From Gluconacetobacter entanii (GTDB lineage Bacteria; Pseudomonadota; Alphaproteobacteria; Acetobacterales; Acetobacteraceae): 64,000 bases of DNA. The notes beneath the pieces were generated by a model. It made no database searches. It was not told the origin of the DNA and was given only the letters and a program-made list of their open reading frames with translations. Position numbers and translations under genes: made by a program. This document shows positions 48,027 through 56,442 of this stretch, in pieces (positions within the stretch are counted from its first letter, which is position 1; each line of letters starts with the position of its first letter). The DNA is taken from contig NZ_NKUF01000011.1 in assembly GCF_003206495.1 (NCBI RefSeq), positions 1 through 64,000 on the forward strand, written 5' to 3'.

Positions 48027-49361
48027 TCAGTTCGTTCCGTTCTGCAACCGCCCTGAAGGGGCCTGAACCATCCGGCTGCCACCTTCGGGCAGGATCTGGA
48101 AAATCGCCAGATCGCGGCGTGTCCGGCCACTGGCCGTAAAGCCGAAAACACCATCCACCCCTGAAAATCCCTCGTTGCGGGTCAAGGCCTGCACCGAATA
48201 GCCATTTTTCGCGCCCCCCGTCCGTGGCGCCTGGTCCAGTGCCTTCACCAGTGCCGCCGCGTCATAGGACAGGTCGGCCAGCGGGGTCGGCATATGATGG
48301 TACTGTGCCATGAAAAGCTGGACGAAATGCTGCCTGCTTGCCGGGTCCGGCGCGGCGTACCAGGCATTCTGCAACTGCGCCAGTTTGCCCGCGAATGCGC
48401 CCCAGAGGCCGGGCCCCATGATGCGCGTCTGGATCGGAGAGACCTGCACCGCACGCAGCCCTTCGATCACATGACCCAGTTGCAGCCCCGTATCCGCCAG
48501 CAACAGCGCATCGAATGGCGGTGGGGCCAGGGGTACTTCCGCGGGTTGCGCGGGAGGCGTGGGGGGAGCATCCGTCGCGGCGGCGTCGGGGTTGGCCGGA
48601 TCAACACCGGTCGGCACGGGCGCAGCAGGGGCGGTTGCCGCCGCCTGTGTTGCCGCCGCGGCAGCTCGGCTATCGAAGGCGGAGAATGTCTTCAGTTGTT
48701 CGGTAATCTCGGCGGCGGTCGTGCCATGGTACATGATCTGGGGGGATTGCAGGCCATGTTCGCTACAGCTTTGCCTCATGGCATCGCCCATGGCATGGCC
48801 CAGTGCCGTATTGGGCAGGAAGGCCGCGAAATGCTGCCGGTTTTCCCTGACGGCCGCCCCCACCATGCGGCGCACCTGCTGTTCCGGGGCGATCCCAAGG
48901 ATCCAGACATCGGGACGCGCAACCGACACGTCGGAAGTAAAGGACAGCATCGGCACGCTGGTCTGTTCCGTCATTGCCGCCGCCTGCGTGGCGTCCCCCG
49001 CCGTCAGCGGACCAAGGATGATCCCGTCACCCGCCTTTACCGCAGCCTGCGCGGCGGCAGCGGCCCCGCCGGGGGCGGTCGTGTCATGGACGTCAAGCTT
49101 CGGCGCCGTGGGCGTGTTCATGGCCATGCGCGCCGCGCTGAGCATTTCCTGCCCCAGTCGTGCATTGTTGCCCGTCAGCGGCAGCAGCACGCCGACATTG
49201 CGCCCGGCATGAGATGTTTTCGTCCCTTCCCCGCCGCCAGCACACGCCGCAAGCGTGGACATGAGCACCCCGGCCAGCAATAAGGCCTTGCAAGGAGATC
49301 CCTGCGTGGCAGAAACAGGATCCTGTCCAAGCTTGCGGGTTACCAATGTCTGACGACTCAT
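48027..49361 (-). CDS. Penicillin-binding protein activator-like lipoprotein (LpoA/periplasmic-binding fold)
   Basis: This 444-residue protein has an N-terminal signal with lipobox LAAC (Cys about residue 40), so it is likely an outer-membrane lipoprotein. The mature part has a periplasmic-binding-protein fold resembling the C-terminal domain of LpoA: VGVLLPLTGNNARLGQEM, GIILGPLTAGDA and a late DGVFGFTASGRTRRDLAIFQI. Such proteins activate class A PBPs in peptidoglycan synthesis. An Ala/Pro-rich stretch interrupts the middle (about 225-280). It is divergent from rsmI across 86 bases, the same neighbourhood that lpoA has in many proteobacteria. Confidence 0.85.
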   Translation of the reverse strand: MSRQTLVTRKLGQDPVSATQGSPCKALLLAGVLMSTLAACAGGGEGTKTSHAGRNVGVLLPLTGNNARLGQEMLSAARMAMNTPTAPKLDVHDTTAPGGAAAAAQAAVKAGDGIILGPLTAGDATQAAAMTEQTSVPMLSFTSDVSVARPDVWILGIAPEQQVRRMVGAAVRENRQHFAAFLPNTALGHAMGDAMRQSCSEHGLQSPQIMYHGTTAAEITEQLKTFSAFDSRAAAAATQAAATAPAAPVPTGVDPANPDAAATDAPPTPPAQPAEVPLAPPPFDALLLADTGLQLGHVIEGLRAVQVSPIQTRIMGPGLWGAFAGKLAQLQNAWYAAPDPASRQHFVQLFMAQYHHMPTPLADLSYDAAALVKALDQAPRTGGAKNGYSVQALTRNEGFSGVDGVFGFTASGRTRRDLAIFQILPEGGSRMVQAPSGRLQNGTN

Positions 49362-49447
49362 GTCTTTCGCCTTTGCAGTCTCGATCGGCGACGATCCATA
49401 GCGGAGATGCGAAGCCGCGTCATGCGGAGAGAGAGGATATACAGGTC

Positions 49448-50308
49448 ATGTCATCACATGATGGAGGCATATTGACGCTGGTGGCAACGCCGATCGGCAA
49501 TATGGGCGATATTTCCGCACGCGCGGTACAATGCCTGAACGAAGCCGACCTGATCCTGTGCGAGGATACGCGCACCAGCGCGAAACTGCTGCAGGCGCAT
49601 GGCATCAGGACCCGCACCCGCCCCCTGCATGACCATAACGAGCAGGAACGCATCCCCGCCCTGCTGGACCTGTTGCAGCAGGGCCGCAAAATCGCGGTCA
49701 TTTCCGATGCCGGCACGCCCCTGATGTCGGATCCCGGATACCGCCTGGTACGCGCCGTCATCGCGGGCGGCGGGCATGTCACGGCGGTGCCGGGGGCCAA
49801 TGCGGCGGTCATGGCGCTGACGCTTTCGGGCCTGCCGCCCCATCCCTTCATGTTTTCCGGCTTCCTGCCGCCACGCGATGCCGCCCGGCGCGAAAACCTC
49901 TCCGTACTACGTGCCGCGGAACAGGCGGGGCTTTGCGCCACGCTGATCTGGCATGAGGCACCACATCGCCTGGCGGACATGCTGGCCTCACTTGCGGCGG
50001 TATTCGGCCCGGAACGGCCGGCGGCTGTTGCGCGCGAACTGACCAAGAGGTTCGAGGAAGTCCGGCGCGGCCCCGTGGGTGAACTGGCGCAACATTACCG
50101 GGACCATGCGCCACGGGGGGAAATCACGGTCATCCTCGGCCCCCCGCCTGCCGACGATACGGGGCCGCAGGACCTCGACACCCACCTGCACGAGGCCCTG
50201 AAATCACTCTCCATCAAGGATGCGGCATCCCTGGTGGCCGGGATCGTCAACCTGCCCCGGCGCACCGTCTATGCCCGGGCGCTGGAACTGACACGGGACG
50301 CGGACTAG
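49448..50308 (+). CDS. rsmI: 16S rRNA (cytidine(1402)-2'-O)-methyltransferase
   Basis: RsmI uses SAM to methylate the 2'-O of C1402 in the 16S decoding centre. The 286-residue protein has the tetrapyrrole-methylase fold: LTLVATPIGNMGDISARAV, ILCEDTRTSAKLL, ISDAGTPLMSDPGYRLVRA, VPGANAAVMALTLSGLP and FSGFLPP, all in conserved order. The C-terminal helical domain contains LSIKDAASLVAGIVNLPRR. The ATG at 49448 starts the conserved part. It is divergent from the LpoA-like gene and convergent with lolA. Confidence 0.96.
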   Translation: MSSHDGGILTLVATPIGNMGDISARAVQCLNEADLILCEDTRTSAKLLQAHGIRTRTRPLHDHNEQERIPALLDLLQQGRKIAVISDAGTPLMSDPGYRLVRAVIAGGGHVTAVPGANAAVMALTLSGLPPHPFMFSGFLPPRDAARRENLSVLRAAEQAGLCATLIWHEAPHRLADMLASLAAVFGPERPAAVARELTKRFEEVRRGPVGELAQHYRDHAPRGEITVILGPPPADDTGPQDLDTHLHEALKSLSIKDAASLVAGIVNLPRRTVYARALELTRDAD

Positions 50309-50329
50309 GCAACGGGCAGGACCCGTTTC

Positions 50330-51007
50330 CTATTTGTCGCCAATATCCGTGTTGAACAGGCTGTCCGGCGGTTCCGCCCCGCCCACGGACGCATGCAGCA
50401 GGTCCACACGCGTGCTTTCCCCCTGCGCATCCTGGACGATCCATCCACGCAGCAGAAGCTGTCCCTTCTCCTCATGGAAAAGCAGCGTCAGGCTGCCATC
50501 ACCGGGCGAATCCGTCCGTACCAGCGTGATCTCTATCTGCGGCCCTTCGTGAACCAGCGCCGTGACCTGCACATCCCCCGACAGCGCAAGATGCGGACGC
50601 AGCAGAAGCCCGATCGGCGTCTTGTCCATCGGCATCGTGGTGGTCTGGCCCAGTTCGCTGTCATTGAAGACGACCTGGTCATGGTTGGCGACCAGCAGGA
50701 GCGGGCTGGGCGGATCATACTGGAAACGCATGCGGCGGTTCCTGCGGTCCAGCCATGCGGTGCCGGTGGACTGCTTCCCGTCCGATGCGACCTGATGGAA
50801 TTTTGCGGTCAGCAGCGTGATGGTGTTGAGGTGCTCCTCGATTCGGGTGATCAGGGCATGATCCTGGTCCGAAGCCCCCACAACCATCTGCGCCTGTGCC
50901 CCGGCCGGCAGGGCATATGTCACAAGCCCGAGCACCAGCGGCATCGCCAGCATGATCGGACGCAGACCACGCAGACGTGAAAGGGGAAAACGGTCAGGGT
51001 ATTTCAT
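50330..51007 (-). CDS. lolA: Outer-membrane lipoprotein carrier protein LolA-like
   Basis: LolA shuttles lipoproteins from LolCDE at the inner membrane to LolB at the outer membrane. The 225-residue precursor has a signal peptide ending near ALPAGAQAQ. The mature part has LNTITLLTAKFHQVASDGKQ, GTAWLDRRNRRMRFQYDPPSP and LLLVANHDQVVFND, which form the LolA-type beta-sheet around a lipid cavity. The ATG at 51007 (MKYPDRF) is favoured. It is the last gene before a convergent rsmI, with a short palindrome at 50311-50327. Confidence 0.88.
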   Translation of the reverse strand: MKYPDRFPLSRLRGLRPIMLAMPLVLGLVTYALPAGAQAQMVVGASDQDHALITRIEEHLNTITLLTAKFHQVASDGKQSTGTAWLDRRNRRMRFQYDPPSPLLLVANHDQVVFNDSELGQTTTMPMDKTPIGLLLRPHLALSGDVQVTALVHEGPQIEITLVRTDSPGDGSLTLLFHEEKGQLLLRGWIVQDAQGESTRVDLLHASVGGAEPPDSLFNTDIGDK

Positions 51008-51097
51008 CGGGAAAGTGTCCGGCCAGAAAAAGCACATGCACGTGCGTGCCCCATCACTTCGTCAAGATCAAGGCAAAGCGGGAGGCATACGGGGGGA

Positions 51098-52057
51098 TCA
51101 GCCGGAACTGCCGATCAGGACACCAGCGGCGAACACCAGCGCACCGCCAAGGACGATCTGCACGATGGCCGAACCGAATGGCGTATCCTGATAACGCCAG
51201 CGTATCCATGAAATGACGAACAGTTCGATGACCACGACAATAACGGCCGCCATCATGGCGGTGGTGAAATTATCAATCAGGAACGGCAGCGTATGGCCGA
51301 TTCCCCCCGCCGTCGTCATCAGCCCGCAGATCAACCCGCGCAGCAGCGGCGCGCCACGGCCCGACAGCTTGCCATCGTCGGACAGCGCCTCCGCAAAGCC
51401 CATGGAAATCCCCGCCCCGACCGAGGCCGCCATCCCCACCAGAAACGCATTCCACGGCAGATGCGTCGCAAAGGCCGCGGCAAAGACCGGCGCAAGCGTG
51501 GAGACGGAACCATCCATCAGGCCCACAAGGCCGGGCTGTATGATCTGCAGGACAAAGCGGCGGCGCGCGTCCTCGTCCTCCTCCTCCCGCTTGGAAGCGG
51601 GAAGCCGGTCGAGTTCGATCGCACCTGCCGCCTGTTCATGCCGGTCCTCGGCCAGCGCAAGGTCGCCGAGCAGCTTTCGCGTCGCGATATCGGTCGTGCG
51701 CGTCGCCGCCTGGCGGTAAAACCGCGCGGCGTCGAGTTCCATCTGACGCGCATGGCGGCGCACCGCATCGATCCCCTGCCCCTGCACCTGCCATGCGGGC
51801 TTGCGGGTCAGGAACCCCGCAATGTCCTGCCGCCGGATCAGGGGGATATGCTGCCCGAACCTGCTGGCATACAGGTCGATCAGGTCACGGCGATGCTGGT
51901 CTTCCTCCTGCGCCATGTCGGTGAAGATTTTCGAGGTATCGGGAAATTTCTCCCGCATCGCATAGGCGAAATCAGAATAGATGCGGCCGTCCTCTTCCTC
52001 GTTGGAAATGGCGAGGGCGAGGATTTCCTGATCCGTCAATGTCGAGAATTTGCGCAT
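51098..52057 (-). CDS. mbfA: Membrane-bound ferritin MbfA (ferritin-like domain plus VIT1/CCC1 domain)
   Basis: This 319-residue fusion has an N-terminal ferritin-like di-iron four-helix domain (residues 1-150, with glutamates in [22 protein letters not shown] and [10 protein letters not shown]). A VIT1/CCC1-type membrane domain with about five helices follows ([21 protein letters not shown] and on). MbfA in Agrobacterium and Bradyrhizobium exports iron and protects against iron and peroxide stress, and is repressed by Irr under low iron. A Fur/Irr-like AT-rich box lies 52 bases upstream (52109-52127), consistent with iron control. The architecture is complete. Confidence 0.93.
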   Translation of the reverse strand: MRKFSTLTDQEILALAISNEEEDGRIYSDFAYAMREKFPDTSKIFTDMAQEEDQHRRDLIDLYASRFGQHIPLIRRQDIAGFLTRKPAWQVQGQGIDAVRRHARQMELDAARFYRQAATRTTDIATRKLLGDLALAEDRHEQAAGAIELDRLPASKREEEDEDARRRFVLQIIQPGLVGLMDGSVSTLAPVFAAAFATHLPWNAFLVGMAASVGAGISMGFAEALSDDGKLSGRGAPLLRGLICGLMTTAGGIGHTLPFLIDNFTTAMMAAVIVVVIELFVISWIRWRYQDTPFGSAIVQIVLGGALVFAAGVLIGSSG

Positions 52058-52108
52058 GCATTACTGTATGCAGAAAGCAGTTATCGCGTTCAAGCCATTT
52101 CAGAAGAC

Positions 52109-52127
52109 GAAAATAATTCTCATTATA
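52109..52127 (-). promoter_or_regulatory. Candidate Fur/Irr-type iron-regulator box upstream of mbfA
   Basis: The plus strand reads GAAAATAATTCTCATTATA, which agrees at 14 of 19 positions with the classical Fur box GATAATGATAATCATTATC by eye. It is 52 bases from the mbfA start, where a repressor could block the promoter. In alphaproteobacteria mbfA is usually under Irr; the owner of this site is not certain. Confidence 0.6.
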
Positions 52128-52224
52128 CAATAACAACCCAGAAAACCGGACAACAGCACAAAAACATTACTATCCACCCGGATTGAGACCGCGTCGCAAT
52201 ACAAAACAACACCCGTACATACAA

Positions 52225-52257
52225 GGGGCCGGCCACCAATTCCTGATGACCGGCCCC
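52225..52257 (-). terminator. Terminator hairpin after gshA
   Basis: On the minus strand GGGGCCGGTCATC pairs with GGTGGCCGGCCCC (13 bp with two G-U pairs) around a 7-base loop, followed by TTGTATGT. It lies 26 bases after the gshA stop. Confidence 0.75.
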
Positions 52258-52282
52258 ATGGCATCCCGAACGTGGCAATGCT

Positions 52283-53692
52283 TCAGATTGCGGCTTCGTC
52301 GAAAATACGGGTCACATCACCGCCCCAGCGACCATGATAGGCCTGCAGCCAGACCTCGGCCTGCGTCGGGCCGCCACTGGTGATTTCATGCAGGGGATCA
52401 AGGTAACGCGCCTCATCCTGCCCGGTGGCGTCCTTTCGCGCGCGCGCGCGCAACCCGTCGGTGGCGATCGCGACCATGCGCCCGGCAAGGTCACGCAGCA
52501 CACCGCCCGCCCATGGCGCATCCAGTCCATGGCGCGGCACCGCCGCACGCAGGGCGACATAGCTTTCCCATGGCTGTTCACGCACAAGGGCGTCCGCCGC
52601 GGCCAGTGCCGCATCATCATACAGCAGGCCGACCCACAGCGCGGACTGCGCCAGCATCATCGCGGGCGACCCGGCATCCGCGCCACGCATTTCCAGAAAC
52701 TGCTTCAGCCGGACATCGGTGAAGGCAGTGGTCATATGGTCCTCGAAATCGCCCAGCGTCGGGGTCAGTCCCTCCAGCCCCTGCTGGGTGTCGCCATTCA
52801 TCCATGCACGGAAGGAACGGCCCGCCACGTCATGGATCCGCCCGTCGCTCATGATGAAATACATCGGCACGTCAAGCAGCCATTCGACATACGCCTCGAA
52901 TCCGAAATCGGGGGCGAAGAATGCCAGCGGCATGCCCGAACGCTGGTTATCCGTGTCGGTCCAGACATGGGCACGGTTCGACAACAGGCCATTGGGATGG
53001 CCCTCATAAAACGGCGAATTCGCGAACAGCGCCGTCGCCACTGGCTGCAGCGCAAGCGAGACACGCATCTTGCGCACCATGTCCTGTTCGGAGGCGAAAT
53101 CGAGATTGACCTGAACCGTGCAGGTCCGCAGCATCATGTCCAGCCCCAGCGTGCCAACCTTGGGCATGTAGTTGCGCATGATGGCGTAGCGGCTTTTGGG
53201 CATGGTCGGCATGTCTTCGCGCCGGGCGAAGGGGTGAAAGCCCAGCGGCGCGAACCCGAGGCCAAGCCGGTCACAGACGGGATGCAGGCTGTCGAAATGC
53301 TCCTGCATCTCCGCCCGGGTTTCATGCAGGGTCGCCAGCGGCTTGCCCGACAGTTCGAACTGCCCGGCCGGTTCAAGGGAGATGGACGCCCCCCTGTGCG
53401 CCTCGCGCCCATTCAGGCCAATCAGCGCGCCCGTGTCACGGATGTCGTGCCATGCGCCGCGATCCTGATCCCGCAGGGACGACAGGACGGCATGGATCCC
53501 GTCAGGCTCATACGGGGGCGGCAGCCATGGCGCACGGCCCGGCGGCGTGGCCTGCGGACGTATGAAGCCGAATTTCTCATGTTCCGTGCCGATCCGCCAC
53601 GCATCTTGTGGTTTTGCCCCAGCCGCCAGCAGGCCGGCCAGTTGGGTAACCGATTCGATCGGAGTTGTATCTTGGTCGCCAGGATTGGACAT
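52283..53692 (-). CDS. gshA: Glutamate-cysteine ligase (alphaproteobacterial/plant type)
   Basis: GshA makes gamma-glutamylcysteine, the first step of glutathione synthesis. The 469-residue protein belongs to the GCS2 plant-like group: RIGTEHEKFGF near the start, then GASISLEPAGQFELSG, TCTVQVNLDFASEQDMVRKM, FFAPDFGFEAYVEWLLDVPMYF and FLEMRGADAGSPAMM. The ATG at 53692 (MSNPGDQDTT) is used; an open frame to 53734 lacks conserved sequence. rsmE lies 82 bases upstream on the same strand. The sulfur locus in this window supplies the cysteine substrate. Confidence 0.95.
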   Translation of the reverse strand: MSNPGDQDTTPIESVTQLAGLLAAGAKPQDAWRIGTEHEKFGFIRPQATPPGRAPWLPPPYEPDGIHAVLSSLRDQDRGAWHDIRDTGALIGLNGREAHRGASISLEPAGQFELSGKPLATLHETRAEMQEHFDSLHPVCDRLGLGFAPLGFHPFARREDMPTMPKSRYAIMRNYMPKVGTLGLDMMLRTCTVQVNLDFASEQDMVRKMRVSLALQPVATALFANSPFYEGHPNGLLSNRAHVWTDTDNQRSGMPLAFFAPDFGFEAYVEWLLDVPMYFIMSDGRIHDVAGRSFRAWMNGDTQQGLEGLTPTLGDFEDHMTTAFTDVRLKQFLEMRGADAGSPAMMLAQSALWVGLLYDDAALAAADALVREQPWESYVALRAAVPRHGLDAPWAGGVLRDLAGRMVAIATDGLRARARKDATGQDEARYLDPLHEITSGGPTQAEVWLQAYHGRWGGDVTRIFDEAAI

Positions 53693-53774
53693 GACGTGGC
53701 GGGAATCCTCGTTACAGAAAGAGTGCGAAACCATTGTGGACCGGATCTGGTCCCTATGCCAGAGAGCGGCCGGA

Positions 53775-54524
53775 TCAATCCCCTCCGGCCAGTCCCCTGC
53801 GGATGCCAGCCCCCATCAGGGCCAGTCCTGCCGCTGCCGCCGTATCCGCCCGCAGCACAAGCGGCCCCAGCGACAGCACCCGTGTGACAGGCTGGCGACG
53901 CAGGAACGCCTGCTCCTGGGCCGAAAACCCGCCTTCGGGTCCGATCAGCAGGGCATCGCCGGGACGCGCACGGGGAACTTCACCTTCCTGCGCCGTGGGG
54001 TCCAGACGTTCAAGTGCAACGAACAGTTGCATATCTGCCGGGTAGTGCGCAATCGCATCCGTCATCGGCCGGATCGGGCGGATGTCGGGAACATCGAGGC
54101 GCTCGCACTGCTCGCTGGCCTCACGCGCGATGGCCGACAGCCGTCCCTCGTTCAGGCGATGGGTATTCGTGCGTTCCGTAATGACGGGATGGAAACAGCC
54201 AACACCAAGTTCCGTTCCCATGCGGATGATCATTTCGGTCGCATCGCGCTTGAGCGGCGCGAACATGATCTGCGGCCCCCGCGTCACGCACGGCGCGCGA
54301 TCCATCTGCCCAAGGCGGATTTCCCCACGATCACGGCGCAGCATCTCTATGGTGGCGGACCATTCACCATCGCGGACGTTGAACACGACCACGCGCGCGC
54401 CCGCGCCCAGACGCAGGACATTGCCCAGATAATGCGCGCGATCCGGTTCCAGCCGGATGACCATTTCGGGCTGCATGGGCGGGTATGCCTGCGGGTCCAT
54501 GAACAGGCGGGGACTGTCCCTCAT
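53775..54524 (-). CDS. rsmE: 16S rRNA (uracil(1498)-N3)-methyltransferase
   Basis: RsmE methylates N3 of U1498 in 16S rRNA. It is a 249-residue SPOUT-class methyltransferase. An N-terminal PUA-like domain (HYLGNVLRLGAGARVVVFNVRDGEW) precedes the SPOUT knot with KRDATEMIIRMGTELGVGCFHPVITERT, EASEQCERLDVPDI, LLIGPEGGFSAQE and the final SLGPLVLRADTAAAAGL. These are the family hallmarks. The ATG at 54524 (MRDSPRLFMD) is preferred; a more distant ATG at 54626 adds unconserved residues. It is divergent from ubiA and followed by gshA. Confidence 0.95.
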   Translation of the reverse strand: MRDSPRLFMDPQAYPPMQPEMVIRLEPDRAHYLGNVLRLGAGARVVVFNVRDGEWSATIEMLRRDRGEIRLGQMDRAPCVTRGPQIMFAPLKRDATEMIIRMGTELGVGCFHPVITERTNTHRLNEGRLSAIAREASEQCERLDVPDIRPIRPMTDAIAHYPADMQLFVALERLDPTAQEGEVPRARPGDALLIGPEGGFSAQEQAFLRRQPVTRVLSLGPLVLRADTAAAAGLALMGAGIRRGLAGGD

Positions 54525-54688
54525 GATGTTTCCTTCGGTCTGTGGCGTATCGGCCTGCCATCTCGGTCTTGTCGTCGCGGCCCGGACTTGACCACGCACG
54601 ATCATCCGGCCCATCTGTGTCCGCATTAGCAGCCAGGTCGCCCGGCGTCATCGTCATGCCGGGCCTCATCGCCGGGAGAATACATGTC

Positions 54689-55615
54689 GTGACACAGTCC
54701 GCGTCGCATACCGACATCCGTACTGACGGCTGGATCGGGCGTCTTCCCGCGCCCCTGCGCCCCTATGCGCTGCTGGCACGGCTGGACCGGCCCATCGGGA
54801 CATGGCTTCTGTTCCTGCCTGGGGTATGGGGCATCCTGCTGCCTGCCGGTGTCGCGCCACGCGAACGCCTGCGCCTGATCGTGCTGTTCGGGATCGGCAG
54901 TATCGTCATGCGCGCGGCGGGATGCGTGGTCAATGACATGTGGGACCGCGATATCGACCGCATGGTCGCGCGCACCGCCGGACGCCCGCTGGCCAGTGGC
55001 GCGCTGCGCATGCGCGAGGCCGGGCTGTTCCTGATCGCGCTGCTGCTGATCGGGTTCAATATCCTGATGTGCCTCAACCCGCTGTCACGGGTGCTGGGTG
55101 CCTCCTCGCTCCTGCTGGTGGCGCTGTATCCACTGGCCAAGCGGGTGACGTGGTGGCCGCAGCTTGTCATGGGCTTCACGTTCGGGTTTGGCGCCCCGCT
55201 GGGATATGCGGCGGCGGCGGACCGCATCGACCTGGCGCAGGGTATGCTTTATGCCGCCACCATCGTCTGGCAACTGGGGTTCGATACGATCTATGGCTTT
55301 CAGGACATGGAAGACGACGCCCGGATCGGGGTGAAATCCACATCGCGCCTGATGGCGAACATGGCGCGCGGCTTTGTCGGGACCTGCTACGCACTCGCGC
55401 TTGCAGGCATTGCGGCGGCGGGGGCGCTGTCGCACCAGGGACCGGGTTTCTGGGCCGGGCTGCCGCTGCCGGCCGCGCTGCTGGCATGGCAGGTCATGCG
55501 CCTTGACGAACACAATGCCCCGCAATGCCTGCGCCTGTTCCGCTTCAACCGTGAAACGGGCCTTGCCGTAGCGCTGGTGCTGGTGGCGGGCCTGCTGACG
55601 CGCGGCGCGCCCTGA
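54689..55615 (+). CDS. ubiA: 4-hydroxybenzoate polyprenyltransferase
   Basis: UbiA attaches the polyprenyl tail to 4-hydroxybenzoate in the inner membrane, committing to ubiquinone. The protein has about 308 residues with eight to nine hydrophobic segments. Aspartate motifs are NDMWDRDID (about 82-90) and, in the second repeat, YGFQDMEDDARIGVKST. The start is probably GTG at 54689, preceded by GGGAGA at a good distance; ATG codons further upstream in frame (54656, 54542) are possible but not conserved. It is divergent from rsmE and convergent with the dienelactone hydrolase gene. Ubiquinone is needed by acetic acid bacterial membrane dehydrogenases. Confidence 0.93.
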   Translation: MTQSASHTDIRTDGWIGRLPAPLRPYALLARLDRPIGTWLLFLPGVWGILLPAGVAPRERLRLIVLFGIGSIVMRAAGCVVNDMWDRDIDRMVARTAGRPLASGALRMREAGLFLIALLLIGFNILMCLNPLSRVLGASSLLLVALYPLAKRVTWWPQLVMGFTFGFGAPLGYAAAADRIDLAQGMLYAATIVWQLGFDTIYGFQDMEDDARIGVKSTSRLMANMARGFVGTCYALALAGIAAAGALSHQGPGFWAGLPLPAALLAWQVMRLDEHNAPQCLRLFRFNRETGLAVALVLVAGLLTRGAP

Positions 55616-55649
55616 ACAGGGCGGGGCGGCATGTTCCCCTGCCCGGCCA

Positions 55650-56393
55650 TCATGTCAGGTTACGGTGGAACAGCGCCTTGGCCATGTCCATGCACTGCAG
55701 GAACAGCGCCGCGTCGTAACGTGGCCCTTCATCACGCAGGAAGGCATGCTGCGCGTTGAATTCATGCCATTCGTAACGTATTTCCGCCAGTTCCATCCGC
55801 TCACGGATCAACTGCCGGCCGGCGAACGGCACATGCGGGTCCTGACGTCCCCACACCATCATCACCTCGCCTGAGATTTCAGGCAGGCGTGCGAGCGTAT
55901 CGTCATGCTTCCCCTCCCCAAGGGAGGCGCAATGGATATCGGTGGCGTAAAAGCATACCGCCGCCCGCACGCGCGCATCGAACGCCGCACGGAAGGCCAG
56001 ATGCCCGCCAAGGCAGACGCCCAGCGTCCCCACCCGCCCCGAACAGACGGCGCAGTCATCAACCAGCCACGACACCGCCGCATGGGCATCATGGTCATAG
56101 GCCGCGAGGGGCTTGGTATATTTCAGGGCATTGCCCCGATCCGTGCCCGCCCTGTCATAGGCCAGGACCGTGCCCGCGGGTTCGTATTCATGGTACACCT
56201 CCGGCACCGCAACGACATGGCCCTGCCCCGCCACCATGGCCGCAAGCCTGCGGATGGGGGCCGTGACCTGATAGATTTCCGAAAACAGGACGATGCCGGG
56301 AAACTGTCCCTCCGCCACGGGGCGAAAGACATGCAGGCGCATCCGGCCAGAGGGCGTGTCGATGTCGAATGTCTCGTCAGTGCGGATAATCAT
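55650..56393 (-). CDS. Dienelactone hydrolase family protein
   Basis: This 247-residue alpha/beta-hydrolase has the dienelactone hydrolase catalytic set: nucleophile Cys in LGVCLGGHLAF, Asp in GRQDPHVPF and His in NAQHAFLRDEG. The N-terminus FPGIVLFSEIYQVTAPIRR and FYATDIH are typical. Classical members open dienelactones in chloroaromatic breakdown, but most bacterial paralogues have unknown ester or lactone substrates. Since no aromatic degradation genes are near, the substrate is open. The ATG at 56393 is used. It lies on the same strand as the sugar porter, 49 bases downstream of it. Confidence 0.9.
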   Translation of the reverse strand: MIIRTDETFDIDTPSGRMRLHVFRPVAEGQFPGIVLFSEIYQVTAPIRRLAAMVAGQGHVVAVPEVYHEYEPAGTVLAYDRAGTDRGNALKYTKPLAAYDHDAHAAVSWLVDDCAVCSGRVGTLGVCLGGHLAFRAAFDARVRAAVCFYATDIHCASLGEGKHDDTLARLPEISGEVMMVWGRQDPHVPFAGRQLIRERMELAEIRYEWHEFNAQHAFLRDEGPRYDAALFLQCMDMAKALFHRNLT

Positions 56394-56442
56394 GAAACCT
56401 GCAATTCCCCCATTGGGTCAGAAATCCCCCTTGATCGCCGCC

